A DNA stretch of 64,000 bases from JBBDIJ01 sp040880485 (lineage in GTDB: Bacteria > Bacteroidota > Rhodothermia > Balneolales > Balneolaceae). The stretch's first letter is position 1, and each line of letters begins with the position of its first letter. Shown here in pieces: positions 17,771 through 27,136 of this stretch. The notes under the pieces were generated by a model that had not been told where the DNA came from, did not search any database, and saw only the letters and a program-made list of their open reading frames with translations. The stretch lies in contig JBBDIJ010000022.1 of assembly GCA_040880485.1 (NCBI GenBank), positions 1 to 64,000 of the forward strand, written 5' to 3'. The translations under genes and the position numbers were made by a program.

Positions 17771-18033
17771 GTTTCTCTATTCTTGAAATGATTAAAAGGA
17801 ACGATTGAACGATACGAAATTTGAGTGAACGAATAAAATATTTAGCCGAGGCTAATGAAATACCTCCCCAATTAAAAAACGGCTGGGTTGTTCCACAGAC
17901 GATCTGATTCCGGATGAAAAAAAGTGTATTTTTCCGAGATAGATACGGAAACTGTGGTGTGCCAAATAAGGCCACGATGCCACTCCCGTGCCTGCAGACG
18001 CAAAATCTACTGGAAACCAAGCCTCCGGACCCC

Positions 18034-20943
18034 ATGCAGATCGATTTTTCCCGGGAATCTTTTCTTGACCGACACCTCGGGCCAGACAGCAGTGAAATTG
18101 AAATTATGCTCTCCAAAATTGGTGTTGAATCTCTCTCCCGACTGGTGGATGAAGCCTTGCCCGCCGGCATTCGGTCGGAGTTGGACCTTGATCTGCCTGA
18201 CCCACTCGACGAAATTTCCATGCTACGCAGGCTTCGTAAGATCGCAGGCAGGAACAAGATTTTTCAAACATTTATCGGAATGGGGTACTACGATACCAAT
18301 ACCCCACATGTCATTCAGCGTAATGTCCTTGAAAATCCCGGTTGGTATACTGCCTACACACCCTATCAGGCAGAGATCTCCCAGGGACGGCTTGAAGCAC
18401 TTCTCAATTTCCAGACAATGGTCACTGAACTTACCGGTATGGAAATCGCGAACTCATCGCTGCTGGATGAGGCGACTGCGGCTGCAGAGGCGATGTCGAT
18501 GCAACTGGATCTCAGGCGTGGCGAGAAGAGAAAAAGTGCGCTCAAATATGTCGTCTCCAAAAATTGTCACCCCCAGACGATTGCAGTTTTAACTGGTCGT
18601 GCCGAACCTCTCGGAATCAGGATTGAATTGGCCTCTCCCGGCTCTGTCAACTGGAGCGATCCCGATCTGTTTGGCGCGCTGCTGCAGTATCCCGGAACGG
18701 ACGGTTTGGTTGAGGACTATACTGAAGTGATTTCAAACGCGCATGAGAACAGTGTAACCGTTGCGGTTGCCACCGATCTGCTGGCTCTGACACTCCTGAA
18801 ACCTCCGGGTGAAATGGATGCCGACGTCGTAATTGGCAGTACCCAGCGATTCGGTGTACCCCTCTGGTACGGAGGCCCTCACGCCGCTTTTTTCGCCACC
18901 AGGGAAGAGTTCCAGCGAAAAGTACCGGGACGTATAATTGGCGTCACCCGGGACCGCGAGGGCAATCCCGCCTGTCGGATGGCTCTTCAGACCAGAGAGC
19001 AGCATATTCGGCGGGAGAAGGCAACCTCCAACATCTGCACCGCACAGGTGCTGCTTGCCGTAACGGCTGGGTTCTACGCTGTATGGCACGGCCCCGAGGG
19101 GCTGAAGCGTATTGCAGAACGTATTCAAACATTAACCACGCTCACCGCTGCCGGACTTGAAAAGATGGGATACCGGATTGAAAATCACACCTGGTTCGAC
19201 ACTCTATCTGTACGGGTCGAACCGGAGCGGCTGGAGGCGATCCGCAGGGAGGCTCTGAAAAGGGGTGTTAACCTTCGATACAGTGGAGACTCGACCATCG
19301 GAATCTCATTTGACGAGGCCAAAGAGCCGGATGATATAGTGATCCTGCTCTCCATTTTTTCACAGACCCCGGCCAATGAGCTGCCGATCGATCCGTTCGC
19401 CGAGTCTGATCACAAGTCCCGGAACCTGCCAACCGGATTGCAACGATCCTCCCCATTTCTGGAGCAGGCCGTATTCAATCGGTACCACTCCGAACACGAA
19501 ATGCTGCGCTATATGAAGTGGCTGGAGAACAGGGATATGGATCTCACCCACTCCATGATACCACTTGGCTCCTGTACCATGAAGCTGAATGCTACGGCAG
19601 AGATGATTCCCATCAGCTGGGCCGAATTCGCCTCTATTCATCCGTTTGTTCCGGAGGAGCAGGCATTGGGATACAGGGAGCTCATCAGTGAGCTGGAGTT
19701 GTGGCTCTCTCGAATCACTGAATTCCCGGGCGTTTCTTTACAACCCAACTCCGGAGCCCAGGGAGAGCTTGCCGGTTTGATGCTCATTCGTGCCTGGCAC
19801 CGGAATCGTGGAGATCACTCCAGGAATGTCTGCATCGTCCCCTCTTCTGCTCACGGCACAAATCCTGCAAGTGCCGTAATGGCAGGTATGGATGTGGTTG
19901 TCACCCGATGCGACGAGCATGGAAACATCGACCTGGATGACCTTCGGGAAAAAGCGGAATCCTGCCGGGACTCTCTCGCCGCACTGATGGTCACCTACCC
20001 CTCCACGCACGGTGTCTTTGAGGAGGATATTCGTGAGATTTGCGAACTGATCCACGAATTCGGAGGGCTGGTCTATATGGATGGTGCCAATATGAATGCA
20101 CAGGTAGGGCTCACCTCACCGGCCAGAATCGGCGCAGATGTGTGCCACCTGAACCTGCACAAAACCTTCTGTATTCCACACGGCGGCGGTGGCCCCGGCA
20201 TGGGTCCGATTGCGGTCAATGAGAAGCTGAAACCGTACCTGCCATCTCACCCTCTCTCGAACTGCGGGGGCGAAAATGGAATCTCACCGGTATCCGCTGC
20301 ACCCTGGGGAAGCGCAGGAATTTTGCCAATCTCATGGGCCTACATCCGCATGCTCGGCTCCAGGGGTCTTACTGAAGCGACCCGGGTTGCAATTCTGAGT
20401 GCCAACTACATGATGGAGCGATTGAAGGAGCACTATCCGGTTCTCTATACAGGGAGAAACGGTCGGGCGGCCCACGAATTTATAGTGGATGTCAGAGAGA
20501 TTCGGCAAAGCACAGGTGTGGATGCAATCGACCTCGCAAAACGCTTGATGGACTACGGTTTTCACGCTCCCACTGTTTCGTTCCCGGTAACCGGAACTTT
20601 AATGATCGAACCAACCGAGAGCGAGAGCCTTGAGGAGATCGACCGCTTTTGCGACGCAATGCTCTCCATAAGAGAGGAGATCAGAGAAATCGAAGAGGGG
20701 CGGGCCGGCAGAGATGAGAACCTTCTGAAAAACGCTCCTCACACACTCAGGACAGTAACATCCGATACTTGGCCATGGCCGTACAGCAGAGAGAGCGCTG
20801 CCTTCCCTATGCCCTTTCTGCGATTCAACAAAGTCTGGCCATCGGTCAGCCGTGTAGATGAGGCCCACGGAGATCGTAATCTTATCTGTACCTGCCCGCC
20901 TGTCGAAGAGTATGAAACCAGCAAAAAGGAACCTGTACTTTAG
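18034..20943 (+). CDS. gcvP: Glycine dehydrogenase (decarboxylating), P protein of the glycine cleavage system
   Basis: PLP enzyme that decarboxylates glycine and passes the aminomethyl group to lipoyl-GcvH. It is the fused one-chain form (~970 aa): an N-terminal half (FLDRHLGPDSSEIEIML, MGYYDTNTP, TPYQAEISQGRLE) and a catalytic C-terminal half (MIPLGSCTMKLNATAEM, and the PLP lysine in NLHKTFCIPHGGGGPGMGP). I place the start at the ATG at 18034, 11 residues before RHLGP as in homologues; an in-frame ATG at 17914 would add 40 unconserved residues. gcvT and gcvH are not in the window. I looked for a glycine riboswitch upstream and saw none. Its TAG stop overlaps the stop of the converging PH-domain gene. 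Confidence 0.96.
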   Translation: MQIDFSRESFLDRHLGPDSSEIEIMLSKIGVESLSRLVDEALPAGIRSELDLDLPDPLDEISMLRRLRKIAGRNKIFQTFIGMGYYDTNTPHVIQRNVLENPGWYTAYTPYQAEISQGRLEALLNFQTMVTELTGMEIANSSLLDEATAAAEAMSMQLDLRRGEKRKSALKYVVSKNCHPQTIAVLTGRAEPLGIRIELASPGSVNWSDPDLFGALLQYPGTDGLVEDYTEVISNAHENSVTVAVATDLLALTLLKPPGEMDADVVIGSTQRFGVPLWYGGPHAAFFATREEFQRKVPGRIIGVTRDREGNPACRMALQTREQHIRREKATSNICTAQVLLAVTAGFYAVWHGPEGLKRIAERIQTLTTLTAAGLEKMGYRIENHTWFDTLSVRVEPERLEAIRREALKRGVNLRYSGDSTIGISFDEAKEPDDIVILLSIFSQTPANELPIDPFAESDHKSRNLPTGLQRSSPFLEQAVFNRYHSEHEMLRYMKWLENRDMDLTHSMIPLGSCTMKLNATAEMIPISWAEFASIHPFVPEEQALGYRELISELELWLSRITEFPGVSLQPNSGAQGELAGLMLIRAWHRNRGDHSRNVCIVPSSAHGTNPASAVMAGMDVVVTRCDEHGNIDLDDLREKAESCRDSLAALMVTYPSTHGVFEEDIREICELIHEFGGLVYMDGANMNAQVGLTSPARIGADVCHLNLHKTFCIPHGGGGPGMGPIAVNEKLKPYLPSHPLSNCGGENGISPVSAAPWGSAGILPISWAYIRMLGSRGLTEATRVAILSANYMMERLKEHYPVLYTGRNGRAAHEFIVDVREIRQSTGVDAIDLAKRLMDYGFHAPTVSFPVTGTLMIEPTESESLEEIDRFCDAMLSIREEIREIEEGRAGRDENLLKNAPHTLRTVTSDTWPWPYSRESAAFPMPFLRFNKVWPSVSRVDEAHGDRNLICTCPPVEEYETSKKEPVL

Positions 20944-22385
20944 GTTCCCTCCTTTTCGGTTTGCAGGAACGGATTATCGATGGCCATCCACCCCAGAAGT
21001 TCACGAGCCCTCTCAGGTTCCATCTCACGAACCAGGAATCCCCGACCCTGTTCTCCGGAGGCGACCCTTACTTCAAGGTTCATCAGATTTCTGTATCTCT
21101 GAATCAGGCTCGTACTCACCGTCACATCCTGAACACGGTTCTTTAACACTATAGCAGTGGTTCTGGCCAACACCCTGCCACACAGCAACAGTCTCCGCTC
21201 ATCGGCTCCCGCTTCCGCGTCCCGGTGGCGAAGCCACCCCCAGGCAAGTCCGGGCAGCAGTAATACCCAGATCCAATCGCCCGTACCGGCTAACAGCCAC
21301 AGTGCCCCCACAGCTATAGCCAAAACAGCCGTTGAGCGAATCATATAGCGGGTGAGGGAGCGAAGCGGGGGTTTTGATGTGCGAGGCTCACCGTCATACT
21401 CCGGAAGAACCTCCCTCAAAAATGAGGAGACTCTGCTTCTCCTTATCAGGGGATGAATAACCACCGAACCGGAACCCTTCTGGTCCCCGAAGCCCGCACT
21501 CTCTACAGAGATGTTAGCGAATCCGAATGGCTGCCTCATCACCCCCTCCACTACACGAACCGCCTGAATACGGTTAAATGGCACGGTAATTCTCTTCTTT
21601 TCAAGCAACCCTCGGGTGATGACCATCTCGTCGTCACGAAGCTCCAGACAGAAGTTCCCGTACGATAGCAGAACACCTAAAAAGGAGAGCAGCCAGGCGA
21701 AAAGCACAAAAACGGCAATCAATGAGACAAAGAAAAGAGTATCTGTCTCTGGAAGTGCAGCAGCGAACCACTCGTGAATCTCCGTTTCGGTGAGAAGTGG
21801 CTCGACCTGTGAAAACAGAGTCGCAATAATAGAGAGAGCGATACCGAAACTGCCGGAGGTGGATGCCGCAATCAGCAGCTCCCTGACCGGTAGTGGGTAG
21901 CGACTCTCCGGTGAAACAGCTGCCTCTGTGCCCTCATCTGCTAATTGCCTGTAGCCGTTTCTAAGGAGAGCAGTTAACCGCTCCGCCTCTTCAGTGGTCA
22001 CCGCACTCAAATAGGCTTCACGAGAGCCGGATCCCGCAGTCTGTACTTCAACGCTCACCAGCCCGAAGAGCCGTTGTACCACTCCTGACGTCACATCGAT
22101 CACCTGTATTCGCTCCCTTGTGAGAGTCAGATTCTTCCGAACCAGTACACCTTGCCGGATGTTAAGTTTCTCCTTATCGGCCCAATACTGGAACCGCCAC
22201 CAATCGGCCACTCCGGCTGTAAGCAGAAAGAACAACAACCCGGTAAACCACCAGATAAATGCTACACCTTCGCTGCCTCCGGCTCCTACGACCATAAGGA
22301 TCAGAATCGTGATAAAATTGTCGCGGATGAGGTCAACCGCACGGGTAATCGCAGCCACGGGGTGTTGTCTTCTGAATTCAGACAT
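20940..22385 (-). CDS. Bacterial PH-domain (bPH2) membrane protein, YdbT-like
   Basis: A 481-aa integral membrane protein with several bPH2 (YdbS/YdbT-type) repeats. Each pairs a membrane hairpin with a beta-rich segment: NIRQGVLVRKNLTLTRERIQVIDV, later RGLLEKKRITVPFNRIQAVRVVEG, and a third near the C terminus (TAIVLKNRVQDVTVSTSLIQ). The ATG at 22385 is used because it overlaps the stop of the upstream YdbS-like gene by eight bases (ATGTCTGA), a clear sign of coupling; a longer frame to 22553 is only the shadow of that gene. YdbS/YdbT pairs are widespread and of uncertain envelope-related function. The stop shares bases with the gcvP stop. Confidence 0.88.
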   Translation of the reverse strand: MSEFRRQHPVAAITRAVDLIRDNFITILILMVVGAGGSEGVAFIWWFTGLLFFLLTAGVADWWRFQYWADKEKLNIRQGVLVRKNLTLTRERIQVIDVTSGVVQRLFGLVSVEVQTAGSGSREAYLSAVTTEEAERLTALLRNGYRQLADEGTEAAVSPESRYPLPVRELLIAASTSGSFGIALSIIATLFSQVEPLLTETEIHEWFAAALPETDTLFFVSLIAVFVLFAWLLSFLGVLLSYGNFCLELRDDEMVITRGLLEKKRITVPFNRIQAVRVVEGVMRQPFGFANISVESAGFGDQKGSGSVVIHPLIRRSRVSSFLREVLPEYDGEPRTSKPPLRSLTRYMIRSTAVLAIAVGALWLLAGTGDWIWVLLLPGLAWGWLRHRDAEAGADERRLLLCGRVLARTTAIVLKNRVQDVTVSTSLIQRYRNLMNLEVRVASGEQGRGFLVREMEPERARELLGWMAIDNPFLQTEKEGT

Positions 22386-22860
22386 CCTCTTCGGCCAGAC
22401 GTGCATAAGTTGAAATCGTATCCCGCACCTTTTCGGCAACCACCTCGTCGAGAGCAGGTATCTCGTGTGTAGTCGCCGCGGTTGAGATCGTAACAGATGC
22501 CAGAGTGTACCAGCGCAGGAGAGGGCCCTGACGGGTATCGACATGCTGTACACGACTTAACGGAATCAGAGTCCTCTGGTGAATCAACACACCACGCTGA
22601 AGGTCAATCTCGTGCCTGTCTATGTTGTATCTCCACCGTTTCCACTTCAAAAAAGGGAATAGAAAAATTCCGGATAGCCAGAACCCAAATAGAACAACAG
22701 AGAGGGCAAGAATCACACGGATATGTACAGGATCATCCATGCCAAACACCAGAGCCCACACCAGTGGTATCAGAAACAATGTACTGTTGCCCAATGCCGC
22801 GCTCCATTGCCAGGCACGAATAGCACGGGGAGGGACACGCTGTTGAGGTACAGTTTTCAT
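22378..22860 (-). CDS. Bacterial PH-domain (bPH2) membrane protein, YdbS-like
   Basis: A 160-aa protein with two membrane helices (LGNSTLFLIPLVWALVF, IRVILALSVVLFGFWLSGIFLF). One bPH2 domain follows, with the conserved pattern RYNIDRHEIDLQRGVLIHQRTLIPLSRVQHVDTRQGP, given here in parts: RGVLIHQRTLIPLSRVQHVD and QGPLLRWYTLASVTI. It is the short member of the YdbS-YdbT pair and overlaps the longer gene by eight bases. The role is probably in the membrane or envelope but not established. Confidence 0.88.
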   Translation of the reverse strand: MKTVPQQRVPPRAIRAWQWSAALGNSTLFLIPLVWALVFGMDDPVHIRVILALSVVLFGFWLSGIFLFPFLKWKRWRYNIDRHEIDLQRGVLIHQRTLIPLSRVQHVDTRQGPLLRWYTLASVTISTAATTHEIPALDEVVAEKVRDTISTYARLAEEDV

Positions 22861-22929
22861 CTGGTTTTACTCTACAATACAGTTGATCAACTCTCTTTTA
22901 AAAAGGGTTTCGTTTTGTTCCGAAACATA

Positions 22930-22957
22930 AAAAAAGCCACAATTATGTGGCTTTTTT
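22930..22957 (-). terminator. Rho-independent terminator after the histone-like gene
   Basis: Stem GCCACA / TGTGGC (22936-22941 with 22946-22951), loop ATTA, extended by an A-tract on one side and a T-tract on the other, giving a 12-bp A/T-extended stem. On the minus strand it has a run of Us and lies ~40 bases past the histone-like gene, so it should end that transcript. Its symmetry means it could also act on plus. Confidence 0.85.
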
Positions 22958-22993
22958 CCAGATACCCAAAAAATTGAGTCCCTCAATTGGATA

Positions 22994-23170
22994 TCAGGTG
23001 CGGTTTTTGATATCCTGAATTTCCAGTCGGATCTCCTGAGCAAGCTTCTTTAGATCCTGTAGTTGTTTTCTGGCTCGGGTTCCGGCAGCTTTGTTCCCTT
23101 TGTCGTAGAACTTGGACATGTCGTCTTCAAGTTCACTCATCAGTGATTTAACCTGATCCAATCTACTCAT
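22994..23170 (-). CDS. Hc1-like histone H1 homologue (58 aa)
   Basis: A 58-aa highly charged helical protein. The N terminus has the acidic/hydrophobic heptads SRLDQVKSLMSELEDDMSKF. The core KGNKAAGTRARKQLQDLKKL followed by AQEIRLEIQDIKN is the signature of the short Bacteroidota/Chlamydia-type histone H1-like (Hc1) family. Such proteins are thought to bind and compact DNA in the nucleoid. The ATG at 23170 is preceded by TTGGAG about eight bases upstream, a better Shine-Dalgarno than most genes here have. It is a single-gene unit with its own terminator downstream. Confidence 0.85.
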   Translation of the reverse strand: MSRLDQVKSLMSELEDDMSKFYDKGNKAAGTRARKQLQDLKKLAQEIRLEIQDIKNRT

Positions 23171-23499
23171 AGTTATTCTCCAATCTTTACATTTACTGGT
23201 TAGAGGTGAATTTTCACCTTAGCTGTTCATAATCATGCGAATCAGTCATTCTTTATACTCATCATCCGGCCTGATTCTGTGCCAGACATGATAACGTTAT
23301 CTGATCGAAACAGTACCTGCCAACTCTGTGTAGAGCAGCCAGTCCGTAACATTCAGAGAATGATTGACCCCCATACCATCTTGAATCGGGTGCAATTTAA
23401 CATTCTGAACCAAAAAAGCATCTCTTTTCTTCCGATTAATTCATTTTTGTCAAATTTACAGTCTCACAACTGCTTTCAGGACATTCTCTCACGACCTTT
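23171..23499. other. Upstream region of the histone-like gene, no further gene seen
   Basis: About 330 bases between the MFS transporter stop and the histone-like gene. On minus, the sequence TAAATTTG near 23446-23453 fits the -7 element TAnnTTTG described for Bacteroidota sigma factors, but I cannot see a convincing -33 partner. If used, it would give a leader of roughly 260 bases. Short frames on either strand look like chance. Confidence 0.3.
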
Positions 23500-24840
23500 T
23501 CAATAGTTGTCTGCCTGTACCTCGCCCCTCTTTTGATTCACAAACAGGCAGACCACAATTGCTGCCAGAAAAAGTGCAGCGCAGAACAGAATCGAGTGAT
23601 GAAGTCCGAATTGTGCCTGCAGCAGGCCCAGGCCGATTATTCCAAACACTCCTGCCATCTTGTTAAAGAGACCCCAAAATCCAAAAAACTCTGCCGACTT
23701 CTCTTCCGGTGTAAAAAGGCCTACGATCGCCCGTGCTGCCGACTGGCTTGAACCCAGGCTCATACCGGCAATCACACCTGTGTAGAGGAAAACATACTGC
23801 GGGTCCAGATCCATGAGGAACATTTCATTCAGCCAGTCGGTGATCCCGATCACACCGTAGATGGCCAATACACCCACAAACCACATCACCAATGTAATAA
23901 TGTATGTGACCGTAGCCCCAATTCGGTCCTGTATCCATCCGAAAAGCAGAGCTCCTGCAGCCGCTGTGATCTGTACGACTACAAACATCAAAATTCGAAC
24001 CTCCTCGTCCCATCCCACTACCTGATCGCCATAGATAAAAGCAAAGGTGATAATGATATAGATGCCACCCATCGAAAAAAAGACGGAGATCAGAAAAATT
24101 GCCAGATCACGAAACTGGCCTACTTCACGAAGAGTTTTCCCAAGGCGGGCAAATCCGATCGATGTATAGCTCTCACCAGGCGGGAGGGTCTGCCGAATGC
24201 CGGGCTCGCGTACCCAAACAAACGTAGGAATGGCTGCAATCATAAAGAATATGGCCGCAAAAGGGCCTACCCAGCGAATTCGATCAAAATTTTCTGCTGT
24301 TGCATCACCCAGATAGAGAATCACAAATCCTGCGGAAAGGAGGCCTCCGGCATATCCGACAGCCCACCCGAATCCCGATATCTTACCGAGGTCGCCAGGC
24401 GGACCGAGACTCGGCAGAAATGCCGCAATGAAATTTTCCCCAATGGAATACGCGAAATTGGAGATGATGATCAGAATCACACCCAGCAGGATCATCCCGG
24501 GTTCCACCAGCCAGAGTGCAGTGGTTGCCACAATATTCAGAATGTAGCTGTAGAACAGAAAGCGCTTCTTCGATGCAGAAAAGTCGATCACAGCTCCCAG
24601 GACCGGACCCGAGAGAACCACCATCAGGTAACTTGCAGCCAGTGCCACACTCCACAATAGATTGCCAAGACGGTAATCGTTCTCCGCATCTCCAACAATG
24701 ACAGTAGTGAATAGAACCGGAAAAATGACAGTGATGATGAGCAGGGTGTAGGATTGGTTGGCAAAATCGAACATTGCCCATCCCAGGATCTCCTTTTTCG
24801 AAGCACGAGGGGTATCTGAACGACTCTTCTTCCCTTTCAT
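23500..24840 (-). CDS. MFS transporter of the UMF1/Atg22-like family
   Basis: A 446-aa inner-membrane protein with about 12 hydrophobic helices. The N-terminal signature ILGWAMFDFANQSYTLLI is typical of the UMF1 (Atg22-like) branch of the major facilitator superfamily. Further features are the loop GAVIDFSASKKRF between helices 2 and 3, DLGKISGFGWAVGYAGG, SLGSSQSAARAIVGLFTPEE, and EFFGFWGLFNKMAGVFG near the end. Members are thought to export amino acids or other small molecules, but the substrate is not known. I use the ATG at 24840; a GTG six bases upstream is possible. It has no operon partner. Confidence 0.88.
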   Translation of the reverse strand: MKGKKSRSDTPRASKKEILGWAMFDFANQSYTLLIITVIFPVLFTTVIVGDAENDYRLGNLLWSVALAASYLMVVLSGPVLGAVIDFSASKKRFLFYSYILNIVATTALWLVEPGMILLGVILIIISNFAYSIGENFIAAFLPSLGPPGDLGKISGFGWAVGYAGGLLSAGFVILYLGDATAENFDRIRWVGPFAAIFFMIAAIPTFVWVREPGIRQTLPPGESYTSIGFARLGKTLREVGQFRDLAIFLISVFFSMGGIYIIITFAFIYGDQVVGWDEEVRILMFVVVQITAAAGALLFGWIQDRIGATVTYIITLVMWFVGVLAIYGVIGITDWLNEMFLMDLDPQYVFLYTGVIAGMSLGSSQSAARAIVGLFTPEEKSAEFFGFWGLFNKMAGVFGIIGLGLLQAQFGLHHSILFCAALFLAAIVVCLFVNQKRGEVQADNY

Positions 24841-25095
24841 AGACACTCGGTCTGTCTGTCAGAATGGTTCAACTGTATTTCGAGAGAGGGTTGGGCCGCT
24901 CTCCGTGCCGGGCATCCAGACCCTACCCATTCTGATTCCAAAGTTCGCATGGCAATGTTTTTTTAAATGCTAAAACGTTAAGTTTATGCCGGAACATCGG
25001 CAACCAATATAGTAATTTACGAGTGATCCTCATTTGAAGTTTACCCTGTTTCGAGGACCTTTCAATTTTATAGAGTCAACTAAACAGGACTCATT

Positions 25096-25271
25096 TTGAA
25101 GATAGTAATAGCAGGTGCCGGCGAGATCGGTTTTGAGCTGGCCAGAGTACTCTCGGAAGAGAATCTCGATATCCTCGCATGAGCCAGACTATTGGCCTGG
25201 ATGCTATTGTGAATATTATAGCATCGGCCACAGATGAGATTCACAGGGAGATCCGCCAGGGGCATTCATGA
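25096..25271 (+). pseudogene. trkA: Remnant of trkA (potassium uptake NAD-binding subunit)
   Basis: Two pieces of a TrkA reading frame survive. The first, 25096-25182, reads LKIVIAGAGEIGFELARVLS plus eight more residues, the N-terminal Rossmann start with GxGxxG, then hits TGA. The second, 25179-25271, is in another frame and reads SQTIGLDAIVNIIASATDEI then HREIRQGHS, which fits the part of TrkA about 110-120 residues later, then stops. The middle and the C-terminal half are gone, so this is an internal deletion with frameshift. It lies beside an intact potassium channel gene that has its own RCK domains. An assembly error is the main alternative. Confidence 0.75.
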
Positions 25272-25298
25272 GCTGAAAATCCCGGACGGGGGTTCCGG

Positions 25299-27008
25299 TT
25301 ACTCCTTTTTGTAGTGTTTATTGAACTTCTCCTCTCCCTCGAACCGCCCGATGAGAACTATCTCCTGCCCGGCCTCCAGTACAGTTAGCGGATCGGGGTT
25401 GATCTCCATCTCACCATCCCCACTCCTTGAGTGTCGAATAGCGATGACTGTACACCCGGTCACCTGCCGGATTTTACTCTCGATCAGGTTCAATCCGTAA
25501 AGTGTATTCGTCACTTTTCTGGTGAATACATTCAGCCCCTCAGCCAGCATGATCACATCCTGACTCTCCAGGATGTTGAAAATCGTATTGGCCCCCATCG
25601 AGGCGTAAGACATCACAAAATCGGAACCGGCACGGTGTAGTGTGTTGATATTTTTCTCGAAGGTAGCCCTGCTGATTATCTGAATCCTGGGACTGAGACG
25701 CCGGCAGTAGATCGTCAGGTAGATATTTATGTCATCATCGTGGGTAGTAACCAGTACCGTGTGCGCATTCATGATACCCGCTTTCTCCAGTATCGTCCTG
25801 TCTGCAGCGTCCCCGAGAATATACTTCTCCGGATCCCGGATTCGATCCGGATTCCGGTCGATAATCCTGTAATCGATCTGGCGTTCAGTAAATGCCGCTG
25901 CCGCTGCACGGCCCACCCGTCCCGCACCTATAATCACCACTGGCTCATCTGATACGTGATAAATACTCAGTAGTTCATCATATGATCGGAGCTGCTCTAC
26001 AGACCCTGCCAGTACGAGTACGGTTTCTTCCGTAATCATCGTATCAGGTTCTGCATGGCGGAACACACCCCGCTCCCAGACTCCCACTACATTTACTCCC
26101 GCCTGCTCGCGCAAGCGGCTCTCTCGAAGTGTCATTCCTGCAAGAGGTGTTCCCTGAACCGTCGCCTCCCCGATCACCAGTCGGTCGATATGGCCGATCA
26201 CATGAACCCGGGCGTTCCCCCCCAGAGTACGCCTGGCCAGAGATTTTCCAAGCATCTCACCCATCTGTATCACATGAGTAGCTCCTGCCATCTTCAGAAT
26301 ATCGACAGAGTCAGCAGAGGCTGCCGTAGCCACCACAGGTACATCGGGACTATACTCCCGTACAGAAAATGTGACATTTGTGTTAATTGTATCCTTGTTG
26401 GTAGCCACCACTAGTGCAGCACTTTTTACTCTCAGATTCCGGTAGGTAGTGTAATCAGCCGGATCTCCGTTTACCACCCTGTACCCATTCTCGGAGAGCT
26501 CCACAGCCCGGTGCAAGTCTGGCTCGAGTACGGCATACTCTATGTCATAGGCAGTGAGCTTCCTGATCAGGGAATCAGTAACCACATCCAGATTGGTGAT
26601 AACCACGTGTCCGGCCGTATCTTCAGGAAGCGCTTTTGGTGCTCTCGCCTGGTTCTGCGCCTTCATCCAGGGTGCGTAGAAAAATTCGATGAATGTGAAG
26701 GGGAGCATGATAAGCAAGAAAAGCACACCGCTAAAGAGCACTAACATGGAGAAGAAACGCCCCAGATCGGAGTGAAAGACAATGTCTCCGAACCCGAGTG
26801 TAGTCATGGTCACCAGGGTCCAGTAAAAACCGGTTAGAAGGGAGTACTCATCTCCCCGTCCCTCCATCTCCATAATGTACTGAAAAATAATGCCGTAGAG
26901 CAGAAAGAAGAAGAGGATGAATGCAAGAAACTTCGTCAATTGCCAAATGTTTGTCTGGGTCCGGCGACTGGCGAAGAAGTAGGCCATCTGTGACGATAGA
27001 AATTTCAT
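25299..27008 (-). CDS. Potassium channel with two RCK/TrkA-N regulatory domains
   Basis: A 569-aa protein starting at the ATG at 27008. Two membrane helices (LTKFLAFILFFFLLYGIIFQYI and the one at LGRFFSMLVLFSGVLFLLIML, shown in part) flank a pore helix and the selectivity filter TMTTLGFGD, a variant of TVGYG. The cytosolic part has two RCK units. The first is degenerate at its nucleotide loop (HVVITNLDVVTDSL lacks GxGxxG); the second is complete (VVIIGAGRVGRAAAAAF) and is followed by a TrkA-C domain (residues ~480-560). It should conduct K+ gated by a nucleotide or ion bound to the RCK ring. It is divergent from the outer-membrane protein gene at 27137. Confidence 0.92.
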   Translation of the reverse strand: MKFLSSQMAYFFASRRTQTNIWQLTKFLAFILFFFLLYGIIFQYIMEMEGRGDEYSLLTGFYWTLVTMTTLGFGDIVFHSDLGRFFSMLVLFSGVLFLLIMLPFTFIEFFYAPWMKAQNQARAPKALPEDTAGHVVITNLDVVTDSLIRKLTAYDIEYAVLEPDLHRAVELSENGYRVVNGDPADYTTYRNLRVKSAALVVATNKDTINTNVTFSVREYSPDVPVVATAASADSVDILKMAGATHVIQMGEMLGKSLARRTLGGNARVHVIGHIDRLVIGEATVQGTPLAGMTLRESRLREQAGVNVVGVWERGVFRHAEPDTMITEETVLVLAGSVEQLRSYDELLSIYHVSDEPVVIIGAGRVGRAAAAAFTERQIDYRIIDRNPDRIRDPEKYILGDAADRTILEKAGIMNAHTVLVTTHDDDINIYLTIYCRRLSPRIQIISRATFEKNINTLHRAGSDFVMSYASMGANTIFNILESQDVIMLAEGLNVFTRKVTNTLYGLNLIESKIRQVTGCTVIAIRHSRSGDGEMEINPDPLTVLEAGQEIVLIGRFEGEEKFNKHYKKE

Positions 27009-27136
27009 GCCGGAAAATGAGAAAATTCCATTTAAACTGCCAAACCATTGCAAGTTCTGTGGCAATTATAGTCGAAAAATCTTTACTTTTTGGCCACATC
27101 CAAACCTGCTTCGCCCATTCAAACGACCGGAACCCA

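Noticed and set aside
17771..18033. Possible glycine riboswitch before gcvP
   Set aside because: I could not find the paired conserved cores of a glycine aptamer in this stretch.
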